Positions 5,986 to 11,940 are shown, numbered from the stretch's first letter. The stretch: DNA of 11,940 bases from an uncultured Psychrobacillus sp. (GCA_934234185.1 CAKQHO010000107.1:1-11940), one strand, 5' to 3'. Notes: generated from the letters alone by a model not told the origin. Numbers and translations are program-made.

Positions 5986-6672
5986 GTGTCTTTAAGGTAT
6001 GGCCTACTTGGTTTATTAAGCAAATGGGAAGCTAGTGGATATGATATTAAAAAAGAATTTGATGATGTTATGAGTATTTTTTGGCATACTCACCTTTCAC
6101 AAATCTATCCCGAATTAAATAAGCTTGAAAATGAAAAACTAATTAGTAGCAAGCTTGTTCAACAGGTTGGAAAACCAGATAAAAAAGTTTATTCAATTAC
6201 GGAGAACGGAAGAGAAGCTTTGTTTAAATGGTTGCTGGAGCCACACGAAAAACCTAAAATAAAAGACTCTTTTCTGATGCAAACATTTTTTCTGGATAAT
6301 ATACCAGTTGAAGAAGTTCTACTGAAACTTAATATGTATAAAAAAGATCGCCAGCAACGTTTAGAGATGATGAAGAGAATGATGAAAGAGAGGTTAGAAA
6401 GTCTAAAAGAGAGAAATGTCATGAAAGCAAGAATTTTAATTTCATCAGCAGTTCTTAAGCGTGGGATCGAACAAGAAATCCAATATATTAGATGGTGTGA
6501 AGATACAATAAAGCTAGTTCAATCATGTAAATATCTTTGGGAAGAAGACGAACATCATATGTCACAAAGCACTAAAAATACTGAATTACAAAATACCTCC
6601 TCTATTCCTTTCACTGAAGTTGAAGATATTTTTTTAAATTATTTTGGAGATATATTAGATGAAGTTAATTAA
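5986..6672 (+). CDS. PadR-family transcriptional regulator
   Basis: A 228-residue DNA-binding regulator. MSLRYGLLGLLSKWEASGYDI begins the PadR winged helix-turn-helix (about residues 1-85), with the recognition region around HTHLSQIYPELNKLENEKLI and the wing ending in KKVYSITENGREAL. Residues 90-185 are a charged helical dimerisation domain of the Vir type, rich in Lys, Arg and Met. A further tail of about 40 residues is specific to this protein. I prefer the GTG at 5986 because GAGAGG ends nine bases before it and MSLRYGLL is a normal family start; the ATG at 5977 abuts the same GAGAGG with no spacer. It forms an operon with the membrane protease-like gene 33 bases downstream and probably controls it in response to an unknown signal. 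Confidence 0.87.
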   Translation: MSLRYGLLGLLSKWEASGYDIKKEFDDVMSIFWHTHLSQIYPELNKLENEKLISSKLVQQVGKPDKKVYSITENGREALFKWLLEPHEKPKIKDSFLMQTFFLDNIPVEEVLLKLNMYKKDRQQRLEMMKRMMKERLESLKERNVMKARILISSAVLKRGIEQEIQYIRWCEDTIKLVQSCKYLWEEDEHHMSQSTKNTELQNTSSIPFTEVEDIFLNYFGDILDEVN

Positions 6673-6705
6673 TTTAAAATATGAGAATAGGAGAGTTATT
6701 AATAA

Positions 6706-7290
6706 ATGGTATTAATTTATTTATTAATTGGATACATTGCTTTATATTCAGTAATATGGCTACATGAGGTTGGTCATGGAATAATGTATACTAGATACAA
6801 ATGCAAGACAAACCCTTTCAAAGTCCATGTACCATTTTATTTATTTTTTTCTACGCCAAGACCAGTTGATGAAACTAAAGCAAAAACACTGAGTCTTAAA
6901 CAAATCTATCATGTTGGAATTGGTGGGATAGTAGTTAATTTATTATTTGGTATTCCATTATCTATTATTTTACTGTTAATAGATTTTCAAAGCACATTAC
7001 TATACTATTTTTTATTTTCCTTTGCCTTATTCCATTTGGTAGAAGCTGCTACTTATATGGTAATTAGCAATATTTTTCTATCGAGTGATATGATATTAGT
7101 CCAACAATACAACCCTAAATTGAGAATACCTTTTTTTATAATTGGTTTATTTATAATCGGTCTAATCATTTACATGCTTAACAATTCTCCTGAAAGCTGG
7201 AAGCTTGGATATGTCATATCTATTGGGGTTATGACACTATCTATGAGTTTGGGAAGAGTTGTTTTTACCCGAATATATACATCTAAATAA
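6706..7290 (+). CDS. Integral membrane M50-like (site-2-protease type) metalloprotease homologue
   Basis: A 194-residue membrane protein with about five to six hydrophobic segments (roughly 3-22, 66-92, 96-122, 141-158, 166-186). HEVGH at 20-24 in the first segment is the HExxH zinc motif in its usual intramembrane place. GIGGIVVNLLFG (71-82) resembles the Gly-rich GxxxN segment of the family. The classic NPDG motif is absent; Asp128 in the SSD stretch or a residue in YNPK (135-138) could serve as third ligand. There is no PDZ domain, so this is a minimal member. AGGAGAG precedes the ATG. It follows the PadR gene in the same operon and precedes a strong terminator. A regulated intramembrane cleavage role, or self-protection, is inferred; proteolytic activity is not assured. 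Confidence 0.78.
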   Translation: MVLIYLLIGYIALYSVIWLHEVGHGIMYTRYKCKTNPFKVHVPFYLFFSTPRPVDETKAKTLSLKQIYHVGIGGIVVNLLFGIPLSIILLLIDFQSTLLYYFLFSFALFHLVEAATYMVISNIFLSSDMILVQQYNPKLRIPFFIIGLFIIGLIIYMLNNSPESWKLGYVISIGVMTLSMSLGRVVFTRIYTSK

Positions 7291-7318
7291 AAATGAGATG
7301 TTAGCCAAGTGTGAAAGT

Positions 7319-7348
7319 GGAAACCTTTTTTTTGAAGGTTTCCTTTTT
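7319..7348 (+). terminator. Rho-independent terminator of the PadR operon
   Basis: GGAAACCTT (7319-7327) and AAGGTTTCC (7335-7343) form a perfect 9-bp stem followed by a T-rich tract. Confidence 0.9.
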
Positions 7349-7417
7349 ATTTTTTGATAAATAAACTGCTCCATCATTTGAAAAACATACCATGTGCATA
7401 TAAACTCTTCAGCTGAG

Positions 7418-7446
7418 TTGACATAATCTTAAATGAGATATGTTAT
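7418..7446 (+). promoter_or_regulatory. Promoter of GNAT copy 2
   Basis: A perfect TTGACA (7418-7423) lies 17 bases before TGTTAT (7441-7446). The coding start is 140 bases further on, so the messenger would have a long leader; I see no strong structure in it. Confidence 0.55.
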
Positions 7447-7585
7447 TAAACGGAAATCTAAGAGATCTGGTATGACAGTTGAGACATAGTAAATATCTAT
7501 TCAATTTTGCTTCCTGAATAAATTAAGGGAAATGAGAAAACTTATGGTAAAGTTATTATTGTATTAAAAAATAAGGAGTACGATA

Positions 7586-8029
7586 ATGAGATATAATATA
7601 GAAATTTTATTGGAGAACAACGAAGATTTTTCAGCTTTTCTAAATGCAATGATAAAAGAGTTTAATAATAAGCATTCATTCCACCATAAAGAAGCAAGGA
7701 GCAAAGGTTCCGTGCAACCCATAAATATCATTGTTGCAGATGATAATAATAAATGGATAGGTGGCATAACCGCAGAGGTTTACTGGGACTGGGTTGAAAT
7801 CAATGATTTTTGGTTTCAGGAAGAATTTAGGGGAAAAGGTTTAGGTAGCGATTTGCTTGAGAAAACAGAAAGGTTAGCAAAAGAGAAAGGTGCAAAAAAG
7901 GCACTATTAGCTACCTTTGATTTTCAAGCACGATCTTTCTATGAAATAAAAGGATATAAGGTTGTCGGTGAAATAAAAGATTATCCACCTGGTAGTAGTT
8001 ATTTTACTATGGTTAAAACATTATTATAG
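7586..8029 (+). CDS. GNAT acetyltransferase, copy 2
   Basis: A 147-residue single-domain acetyl-CoA N-acetyltransferase. WIGGITAEVYWDWVEINDFWF (57-77) corresponds to strands 3-4, FRGKGLGSDLL (81-91) carries the RxxGxG motif (Arg82, Gly85, Gly87), and LATFDFQARSFYEIKGYKVVG (108-128) matches the C-terminal signature. The layout, including GGIT, W, FRGKG/LRGKG and FQA-FY-GY, shows it is a paralogue of the gene at 5145, but too diverged for a recent duplication. AAGGAG seven bases before the ATG fixes the start. It stands alone with its own promoter and is followed ten bases after its stop by terminator repeat R2. Substrate unknown. Confidence 0.9.
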   Translation: MRYNIEILLENNEDFSAFLNAMIKEFNNKHSFHHKEARSKGSVQPINIIVADDNNKWIGGITAEVYWDWVEINDFWFQEEFRGKGLGSDLLEKTERLAKEKGAKKALLATFDFQARSFYEIKGYKVVGEIKDYPPGSSYFTMVKTLL

Positions 8030-8038
8030 AATTTCTAT

Positions 8039-8107
8039 ACTAACGAGTGCGTTGATCCAAGAAGGGATTAACGCTCTTTTTGTGGAATTTTTTATTGCAG
8101 TTTCGTT
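8039..8107 (+). repeat. Dispersed terminator repeat, copy R2
   Basis: It starts ACTAACGAG; arms GCGTTGATCC (8049-8058) and GGATTAACGC (8065-8074) with one G-T pair, then a T-rich tract and the GTGGAATTTTTTATT tail. The tail diverges after about 8095. It begins ten bases after the stop of GNAT copy 2 and can terminate it. Confidence 0.88.
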
Positions 8108-8139
8108 CAATAAGAAGAGGAAATAAAAAGGAGTAAGTG

Positions 8140-8616
8140 ATGGAAACTAACATGTTGTATTATAAAATATTCCAAAAGAAAGTAGAACCAGTCGATTATG
8201 TTAATTGGGCTATCAAAATGTTAGAAAATAGTGATACATCTACATCCCTAAACATACTTTCTACCCTAAGTGAAACTCTAAATATTTTTGAGGTAGAAGA
8301 TTATTTTCAGAGGGCAGTAAGAGAATTAGATGTGGAAGAACCCCCACAGGATGAATGTACTAAGTATTACTTCTGGTATTTGCTAAAACAAATAATAGAT
8401 AATGAATCTTATGCAATCAACTATGCATATGAAATTTATCAGGTAGTTCCTGAAGAATATGTTAGCGAAAATTTAAATGTTTGGTATGAGATTAGTGAAA
8501 TGATAGACGACTATCGATATGGTGATAATATAGAGGAGATTACAAGAGAATATCTAATTACAACCATCGTAAAACAAGCGAAAAAACAATTAAATAGTAA
8601 CTTCTTATTGAACTAA
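8140..8616 (+). CDS. Acidic, mostly helical protein, function unknown
   Basis: A 158-residue soluble protein with no signal or membrane segment. It is acidic and rich in Tyr, Asn and Glu. Predicted helices follow one another, with LSTLSETLNIFEVEDYFQRAVREL (about 41-64) the best-looking conserved block and YYFWYLLKQIIDNESYAINYAYEIYQVVPEEY (75-107) a second. The style (short, acidic, aromatic, alone) resembles polymorphic-toxin immunity proteins, but I do not recognise a family and do not claim it. The ATG at 8140 has AAGGAG six bases upstream; the adjacent in-frame GTG at 8137 is too close to it. The stop codon TAA lies inside terminator repeat R3, so the repeat abuts the coding end. The gene starts just after repeat R2, so it is framed by two copies. 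Confidence 0.72.
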   Translation: METNMLYYKIFQKKVEPVDYVNWAIKMLENSDTSTSLNILSTLSETLNIFEVEDYFQRAVRELDVEEPPQDECTKYYFWYLLKQIIDNESYAINYAYEIYQVVPEEYVSENLNVWYEISEMIDDYRYGDNIEEITREYLITTIVKQAKKQLNSNFLLN

Positions 8617-8715
8617 CGGATGCGTTGATCTACGAAGGGATTAACGCTCCTTTTGTTGAATTTCTTATTTTAGAAACGGGACAGGATAGCGGAAGAAGGA
8701 GGTATCCAATTAATA
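8606..8715 (+). repeat. Dispersed terminator repeat, copy R3, with tail
   Basis: TTATTGAACTAACGG opens the copy, supplying the last codons and TAA of the preceding gene. Arms lie at 8622-8631 and 8637-8647, then CCTTTTG and the TAGAAACGGGAC tail. The similarity to R4 continues through GCGGAAGAAGGAGGT, which contains an unused perfect ribosome binding site near 8697. Confidence 0.85.
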
Positions 8716-8869
8716 GAATCAACTAAATAATACTGATTATCTTTTTAAAGAATGGTTCATAAATTGTAAATGGAATACCGCGGAGCGAAATTTTAAAAAA
8801 AGATATTTAAAGAGATTAGAGTTAGTTTTTCTCAAAAAAGTATCCTTCCAAAGAAACTAAAAACAATAG

Positions 8870-9112
8870 AGAACAGAAAATGAAGAATCCCCGAACTCCC
8901 TGTTGGCTGCAGACTTTATTTATATTAAAGGTAATCCATTGGCCGTTGCTTTTTACTAGATTGACGATATCCAACACTTGGAGTTTGTCAATTACCCTGG
9001 AAAAACTACAGTGTTACCCCTACCACTTACAATCAAGAAATATCACATAAACTATTTAAAAGCGATTCTTATAGAAAAAATAATCAGTATTATATACTTT
9101 TATTTCCCTCGT
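8870..9112 (+). pseudogene. Coding-like stretch with one in-frame amber codon
   Basis: Frame 8870-9112 reads 29 codons, TAG at 8957, then 51 codons. The section NSLLAADFIYIKGNPLAVAF followed after the stop by IDDIQHLEFVNYPGKTTVLP has protein-like composition and no ribosome binding site or start nearby. It may be the remains of a gene whose start has been lost. I do not recognise it. Other than this and repeat R3, I see nothing in 8617-9110. Confidence 0.25.
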
Positions 9113-9116
9113 TAGG

Positions 9117-9122
9117 TATAAT
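9117..9122 (+). promoter_or_regulatory. -10 box before the 9143 gene
   Basis: A perfect TATAAT lies 20 bases before the ATG, leaving a very short leader with the AAGGGG ribosome binding site near its 5' end. No good -35 is seen. Confidence 0.35.
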
Positions 9123-9142
9123 TTTCAAAAAGGGGTTTTTAG

Positions 9143-9628
9143 ATGGAGTGGAGAAAAACAATTGAAACCGTTTTGATTATTGCCATCCTCATAGGTTTGT
9201 ATTTGTATCAAAGACCAATATCCATTTCTTATCAAGAAGTGCTCTCGGATTTAATTGGAGAGGACGAAACTGTTGAAAAAATAGCGGTTTATACTGGTTC
9301 TGATTTATCAAACCAAAAAGCGACTTATATTATTGAGGAACCATACTTATTAAATAGATTCATGAAACTGGACACTAGGCTGAAACAAAGAAAAGGAAAA
9401 CACCCTAAACTTTTAATTAACGCATTAATCATAAAAACAAACAAAGATTCCTATGTGGTAGGAATCGATACTTTTTCCTTTACAATAGGTGAAAGAGAAT
9501 ATTCAACTGGGGGGATCATGAACCCTGCATACGTGTTAATTAAAGAGAAAAATTTCGAATGGGAAATTGGAGAATATAGTTATGTAGATTCAGAACTCGG
9601 AGAAGAATACCCAATATTTGCGAAATGA
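9143..9628 (+). CDS. Membrane-anchored small protein, function unknown
   Basis: A 161-residue protein with an N-terminal anchor: KTIETVLIIAILIGLYLYQ (about 5-23), preceded by Arg and Lys, so the remainder probably lies outside the cell. The outer domain alternates short strands (KIAVYTG, ATYIIEE, LLINALIIKT, SYVVGID, SFTIGEREYSTGGI, YVLIKEKNF), suggesting a small beta-rich fold. There are no cysteines and no recognised motif. AAGGGG seven bases before the ATG supports the start. It stands alone, and its stop overlaps a hairpin. I do not recognise the family; membrane-anchored immunity or lipoprotein-like partners are possible but unproven. Confidence 0.75.
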   Translation: MEWRKTIETVLIIAILIGLYLYQRPISISYQEVLSDLIGEDETVEKIAVYTGSDLSNQKATYIIEEPYLLNRFMKLDTRLKQRKGKHPKLLINALIIKTNKDSYVVGIDTFSFTIGEREYSTGGIMNPAYVLIKEKNFEWEIGEYSYVDSELGEEYPIFAK

Positions 9629-9675
9629 GGATGGGGCAAATCCCGCCCTCTCTAAAAAAAAATTAGTTTTAGAGA
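9625..9675 (+). terminator. Tandem hairpins after the 9143 gene, weak terminator
   Basis: A GC hairpin (GAGG..GGG / CCC..CCTC) overlaps the stop codon. It is followed by TCTCTAAAA (9649-9657) pairing with TTTTAGAGA (9667-9675). Neither has a T tract, so termination efficiency is doubtful. The second lies partly in the decayed acetyltransferase. Confidence 0.4.
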
Positions 9676-9885
9676 TAAGGTGTAGAGTTTTAGGAGGCAT
9701 TTTGGTGTCACTTACAAATTGATACCTTTGGGTGGATGAATCTCATAGAGGGAAACGATAGAAGACTGTTATTAGATAATATAGAGGAAGTCTCAATTGG
9801 AATAGATGTCATCCAACTAGATGCTTGTATAACAATACCTGTTACTGAATTTGTTGTTTCATGAAAATATCGTTAGTTGAATAGC
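9654..9885 (+). pseudogene. Decayed GNAT acetyltransferase, third copy
   Basis: This matches about 5249-5500 of GNAT copy 1 at DNA level. Anchors are TTAGGAGGCAT, GGT.TCACTTACA.ATTGAT, GGGT.GATGAATCTC.TAGAGG and TTATTA.ATAATAT.GAGGAA, then CAACTAGAT. In protein terms, fragments LGGI, YLWVDES and HRGK, then LLLDNIEEV and VIQLD appear, spread over different frames with in-frame stops. About 12 bases are deleted after GGAGGCAT, and further indels shift the frame. The start and about the first 35 codons are missing, and the right end is uncertain. It cannot encode a working enzyme. Terminator repeat R4 follows 11 bases later, reproducing the gene-then-repeat order of GNAT copy 2. Confidence 0.75.
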
Positions 9886-9896
9886 AATCTTCAAAA

Positions 9897-9940
9897 AACG
9901 GGTGCGTTGATCTAAGCGGTTTAGTGGAAGAGGAAAATAG
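9897..9940 (+). repeat. Dispersed terminator repeat, copy R4, internally deleted
   Basis: AACGGGTGCGTTGATCTAAG (9897-9916) matches the 5' half of the repeat, and CGGTTTAGTGGAAGAGG matches the tail of R3. The 3' hairpin arm and T tract are missing, so this copy cannot terminate. Confidence 0.65.
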
Positions 9941-9944
9941 CAGA

Positions 9945-10012
9945 ATGAGGTGGGCCCATTGATTAAAATAATTGATATTAGTAATAGTAAGAGGCAGCGT
10001 AATCATTCCTAA
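9945..10012 (+). pseudogene. Stub reading frame resembling a GNAT start
   Basis: GAGGTG followed by TTG at 9959 opens MIKIIDISNSKRQRNHS, then TAA at 10010. MIKIIDIS is a common kind of start for small GNAT proteins, but no later motif follows. It is probably the surviving 5' end of another lost gene, placed right after repeat R4. Confidence 0.22.
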
Positions 10013-10295
10013 AAACGTGCTACAACAATAGGATGACACGGAGAAGCCAGCAACATAACTAAACTCAGACTAAGAGTCTCCGGGGCAGCTTAGCAGGCCT
10101 CTGCCTTATGAATAGACCGAACGAAGGAATGTAAGCGCAATTGACGCTAAGAGACATGGGAGGGTACGTCGTCATAAGCATCGCAGAGATCCATTGTGCA
10201 TCAAAATAGTGGATGAAAAAACTAATATTTACCATTAGTTTTAGCGAAGCGCTCACTCTATCTGCAATAAATAACAATCAATTCAAAATACTGTG
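10013..10295. other. Non-coding stretch with a GC-rich island and hairpin
   Basis: By hand count 62 of 120 bases at 10081-10200 are G or C, against roughly a third in neighbouring genes. No reading frame with a ribosome binding site is seen. AGACT/AGTCT and GGCAG/CTGCC can form small hairpins near 10068-10113. AAAACTAAT (10218-10226) and ATTAGTTTT (10234-10242) form a perfect 9-bp inverted repeat. Origin unknown. Confidence 0.4.
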
Positions 10296-10365
10296 TATAA
10301 TCAAGGTGAAAAAAATTTTTCTCACCTTACGACGTAACATAAACCGTTGATACATCAATGTTTAT
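10296..10365 (+). promoter_or_regulatory. Upstream control region of the DUF1963-like gene
   Basis: TATAAT (10296-10301) lies directly before a 26-bp near-perfect palindrome (10303-10328, AAGGTGA...TCACCTT, one mismatched pair). A second imperfect dyad follows at 10339-10365, with TTGAT/ATCAA inside ATAAAC/GTTTAT. The palindrome sits at the expected transcription start and could be an operator. No clear -35 is visible. Confidence 0.4.
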
Positions 10366-10433
10366 AGAGGGAGAATAGTTGAAGAAGAAACTTCTAAAAG
10401 GTGTTTCAATAAGGAAATGAGGAGGGTAATTCG

Positions 10434-11117
10434 TTGAATATTTCACAAATTAAAAATGCGCTATTTAAACAAGCAACAATCTTTCAAACAGGTGGATACC
10501 TACCAACAGAGGAATTAGGAGAAAGTTGGATTGGCAAAGTTTTATGGGGAAAAGAAGAAACTATTCCATCTAATTTTGACCCTATTTGCACAATATTTTT
10601 ATACAATTTACCCTTTGTACCGAAGGAATTAATAAGATATCAATTATTAACGGTTTATATGGACTTCGATGTATTCAATAATCTAAATAGGGATGATTTA
10701 GTTTCATTTTTTAAGATAAATTGTTATACGGAACTGGATGAATTACAAAAGATAAATAAACAATCTAAGAATATAAAACCTTTCCCATTAACTCCTATAT
10801 TAATTAATAATGATACACCTTCGTGGGAGGATTCTAATAGTATTTCCCCAGAAATTGAAAATGAAATATTACGGCTTGAATTTGAGGAGGATATTGAATA
10901 TTACGATGATATTGTAGAAAAAATATATCCCACTCATAAAGTTGGAGGCTATCCTTCTTTTACTCAAGGTGGAGTCTCTTTCGGGGAAGCCTATCCATTT
11001 GTATTTCAAATAAGTTCTGATGAAAAGGCTCGCTTTAACATTGTAGATAGTGGTAGTTTTTATTTTTTCTACAATAAAGAAAAACGAGATTGGATTGTGT
11101 ACTGCGATTTTTATTAA
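10434..11117 (+). CDS. DUF1963 (YwqG-like) protein
   Basis: A 227-residue soluble protein. The C-terminal half carries the DUF1963 hallmarks: HKVGGYPSFTQ (168-178), FVFQISSDE (189-197), and FNIVDSGSFYFFYN (201-214) leading to the terminal YCDFY. The N-terminal half (1-120) is less conserved but family-like, with FLYNLPFVPKEL (55-66). YwqG-type proteins lack a settled biochemical function; they are frequent in loci with polymorphic toxins and immunity genes, which is contextual only. The start is TTG at 10434, chosen because GGAGGG lies seven bases upstream and the next in-frame ATG is 75 residues in. It is preceded by a dyad-rich control region and followed by a small gene on the same strand after 64 bases. 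No clear terminator follows, so cotranscription is possible. Confidence 0.85.
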   Translation: MNISQIKNALFKQATIFQTGGYLPTEELGESWIGKVLWGKEETIPSNFDPICTIFLYNLPFVPKELIRYQLLTVYMDFDVFNNLNRDDLVSFFKINCYTELDELQKINKQSKNIKPFPLTPILINNDTPSWEDSNSISPEIENEILRLEFEEDIEYYDDIVEKIYPTHKVGGYPSFTQGGVSFGEAYPFVFQISSDEKARFNIVDSGSFYFFYNKEKRDWIVYCDFY

Positions 11118-11181
11118 ATTTTTGAAGAAATATGAAGTTACTAAAATCGTTCTTATTAGATTTAGGTAGAAGAGGGATAGA

Positions 11182-11549
11182 GTGATTAGAATATATAGGG
11201 ATGATGAGTATGCCCTTAAACTGGAATTTGATTTAACAGGTGCTGCTGAATTAAAAGAAATGTTTAAGAAGTCTCTTGATGAAGGAAAAGCAGTTCTCCA
11301 GATTAGTAATAGCTTTTAGAAGATTACAAACCGATCAATGTATTTATAGTAACAAATCAAGGTAATCCCTCTGAGCTAACTTATAATGATGGGAAGTTTA
11401 TATTAGAACTAAGTACGGGAATAATGGAATTTTGTATTGACAGATTTAACAACAGTGTAAGCAAAAGGAAGTTCTTTCCTGCGGAAATTTGCGATGTTGA
11501 CTATAAAGATTTTGAGTTAACTATCTACGGTATAATCATAGGAGAATAG
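11182..11549 (+). pseudogene. Small gene interrupted by a frameshift, function unknown
   Basis: AGAGGG five bases before GTG at 11182 starts 45 codons in one frame (IRIYRDDEYALKLEF near the start, GKAVLQISNS near the end), then TAG at 11317. The frame one base back, entered at 11313, continues for 78 codons from LLEDYKPINVFIVT to IYGIIIGE and TAG at 11547. The two halves abut exactly, so the intact protein would have about 121 residues, a plausible small alpha/beta protein. The shift could be a true mutation, a sequencing error at the TTTT run, or recoding; no classical slippery heptamer is present. I do not recognise the family. It follows the DUF1963-like gene and is followed by repeat R5. 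Confidence 0.65.
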
Positions 11550-11584
11550 AAACAATTTTTGTAGAAGGAGGGAATACCGATAAG

Positions 11585-11661
11585 TTATTGAACTAAAGGT
11601 GGCGGTGACCCAAGAAGGGATTAACGCGCTTTTTGTGGAATTCATTATTATAGAAACGGGG
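11585..11661 (+). repeat. Dispersed terminator repeat, copy R5
   Basis: TTATTGAACTAAAGG opens it as in R3. The 5' arm GCGGTGACCC has drifted, so the stem is weaker, but AAGAAGGGATTAACGC, the T-rich tract and the TTATAGAAACGGGGC tail are conserved. Confidence 0.85.
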
Positions 11662-11709
11662 CATATTGAAGAAATAAGTTGTATTAGTACAAATAAAAAG
11701 TGGGTTTTG

Positions 11710-11940
11710 ATGATGATAAAGGAAATGGATATTCGTTGCCATCTTTATGGAGAGAAATTTTCCCCAAAAGTGGTTGAAGAACAAAGTGGGATTACATTAG
11801 AAAATAAAATAGAAGTTGGTGATATCACAAAGAGGGGAAGAAACACAGGTAAACCATCAGATTACGGCAATGGTGAACTATGTCCTCCAAAGGAATTTAA
11901 AGATAAAGAAGATTTTGGCCTTTATTGGATTGCTTTAACC
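11710..11940 (+). CDS. 5' part of a protein gene, unrecognised, runs off the window
   Basis: An open frame of at least 77 codons begins MMIKEMDIRCHLYGEKFSPK and continues to the right edge without a stop. The start is uncertain: ATG codons at 11710 and 11713 follow only a weak GTGGG, and the ATG at 11725 has AAAGG too close. The sequence, with DIRCHLYGEKFSPKVVEEQSG and later TKRGRNTGKPSDYGNGELCPP, looks like a genuine soluble protein. The pattern recalls DUF4279-like proteins faintly, which I offer only as a guess. It lies after repeat R5 and continues the run of small single genes. Confidence 0.65.
   Translation, partial: MMIKEMDIRCHLYGEKFSPKVVEEQSGITLENKIEVGDITKRGRNTGKPSDYGNGELCPPKEFKDKEDFGLYWIALT

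Noticed and set aside
10065..10277. A 70-residue minus-strand frame across the GC-rich island
   Set aside because: No ribosome binding site, no recognisable motif, and its openness follows from base composition.
5698..11661. Integron-type attC sites as an explanation of the repeats
   Set aside because: The repeats lack the RYYYAAC/GTRRRY-type core pairs, no integrase is visible, and the hairpin plus T tract fits a terminator better.
11593..11784. A minus-strand frame of 63 residues
   Set aside because: Antisense to repeat R5 and to the better-supported gene starting near 11710.
1..11940. CRISPR arrays, tRNA or rRNA genes, transposases
   Set aside because: No regularly spaced short repeats, no cloverleaf-like sequence and no transposase motifs were seen on either strand.

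Overview
The window suggests a low-GC Bacillota genome of the Bacillaceae/Planococcaceae type (Lysinibacillus-like). It opens with a textbook glnR-glnA pair, Shine-Dalgarno sequences are strong throughout, intergenic DNA is AT-rich, and transcription units end in clear Rho-independent terminators. The genus is an inference from protein flavour, not from a search.

Layout. Positions 1-1818 are conserved core: the MerR-type nitrogen regulator GlnR, class I glutamine synthetase GlnA, and a strong terminator. Everything after that is accessory. A minus-strand unit (1959-2388) encodes a 79-residue Cys-rich basic protein behind an extended -10 promoter, a 14-codon leader peptide and a helix that can pair with the Shine-Dalgarno; this looks like a translation-attenuation leader. 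A minus-strand RimJ/RimL-like acetyltransferase follows (2658-3188). Positions 3299-4020 are degenerate DNA that carries a second, identical 36-nt copy of the glnA terminator core. Then come a secreted lipoprotein nuclease with an EF-hand-like tail (4023-4961), a GNAT acetyltransferase (5145-5570), a two-gene PadR regulator plus membrane HExxH protease-like operon with a palindromic operator inside its promoter (5854-7350), a second related GNAT (7586-8029), a helical acidic protein (8140-8616), a membrane-anchored protein (9143-9628), a decayed third GNAT copy (about 9654-9885), a DUF1963/YwqG-like protein (10434-11117), a frameshifted small gene (11182-11549), and the start of a gene that runs off the right edge (from about 11710).

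The accessory half is tied together by a dispersed repeat of about 70 bp, with four copies near 5698, 8039, 8606 and 11585 and a deleted one near 9897. In the best copies its core is a Rho-independent terminator. Copies mostly sit at or just after the ends of single small genes or gene remnants, and one supplies the stop codon of the gene before it. Together with several small-gene remnants, this suggests a region that gains and loses single-gene units, perhaps by recombination between repeats. Several of the small unrecognised proteins would fit orphan immunity-type genes, but nothing in the window proves that.
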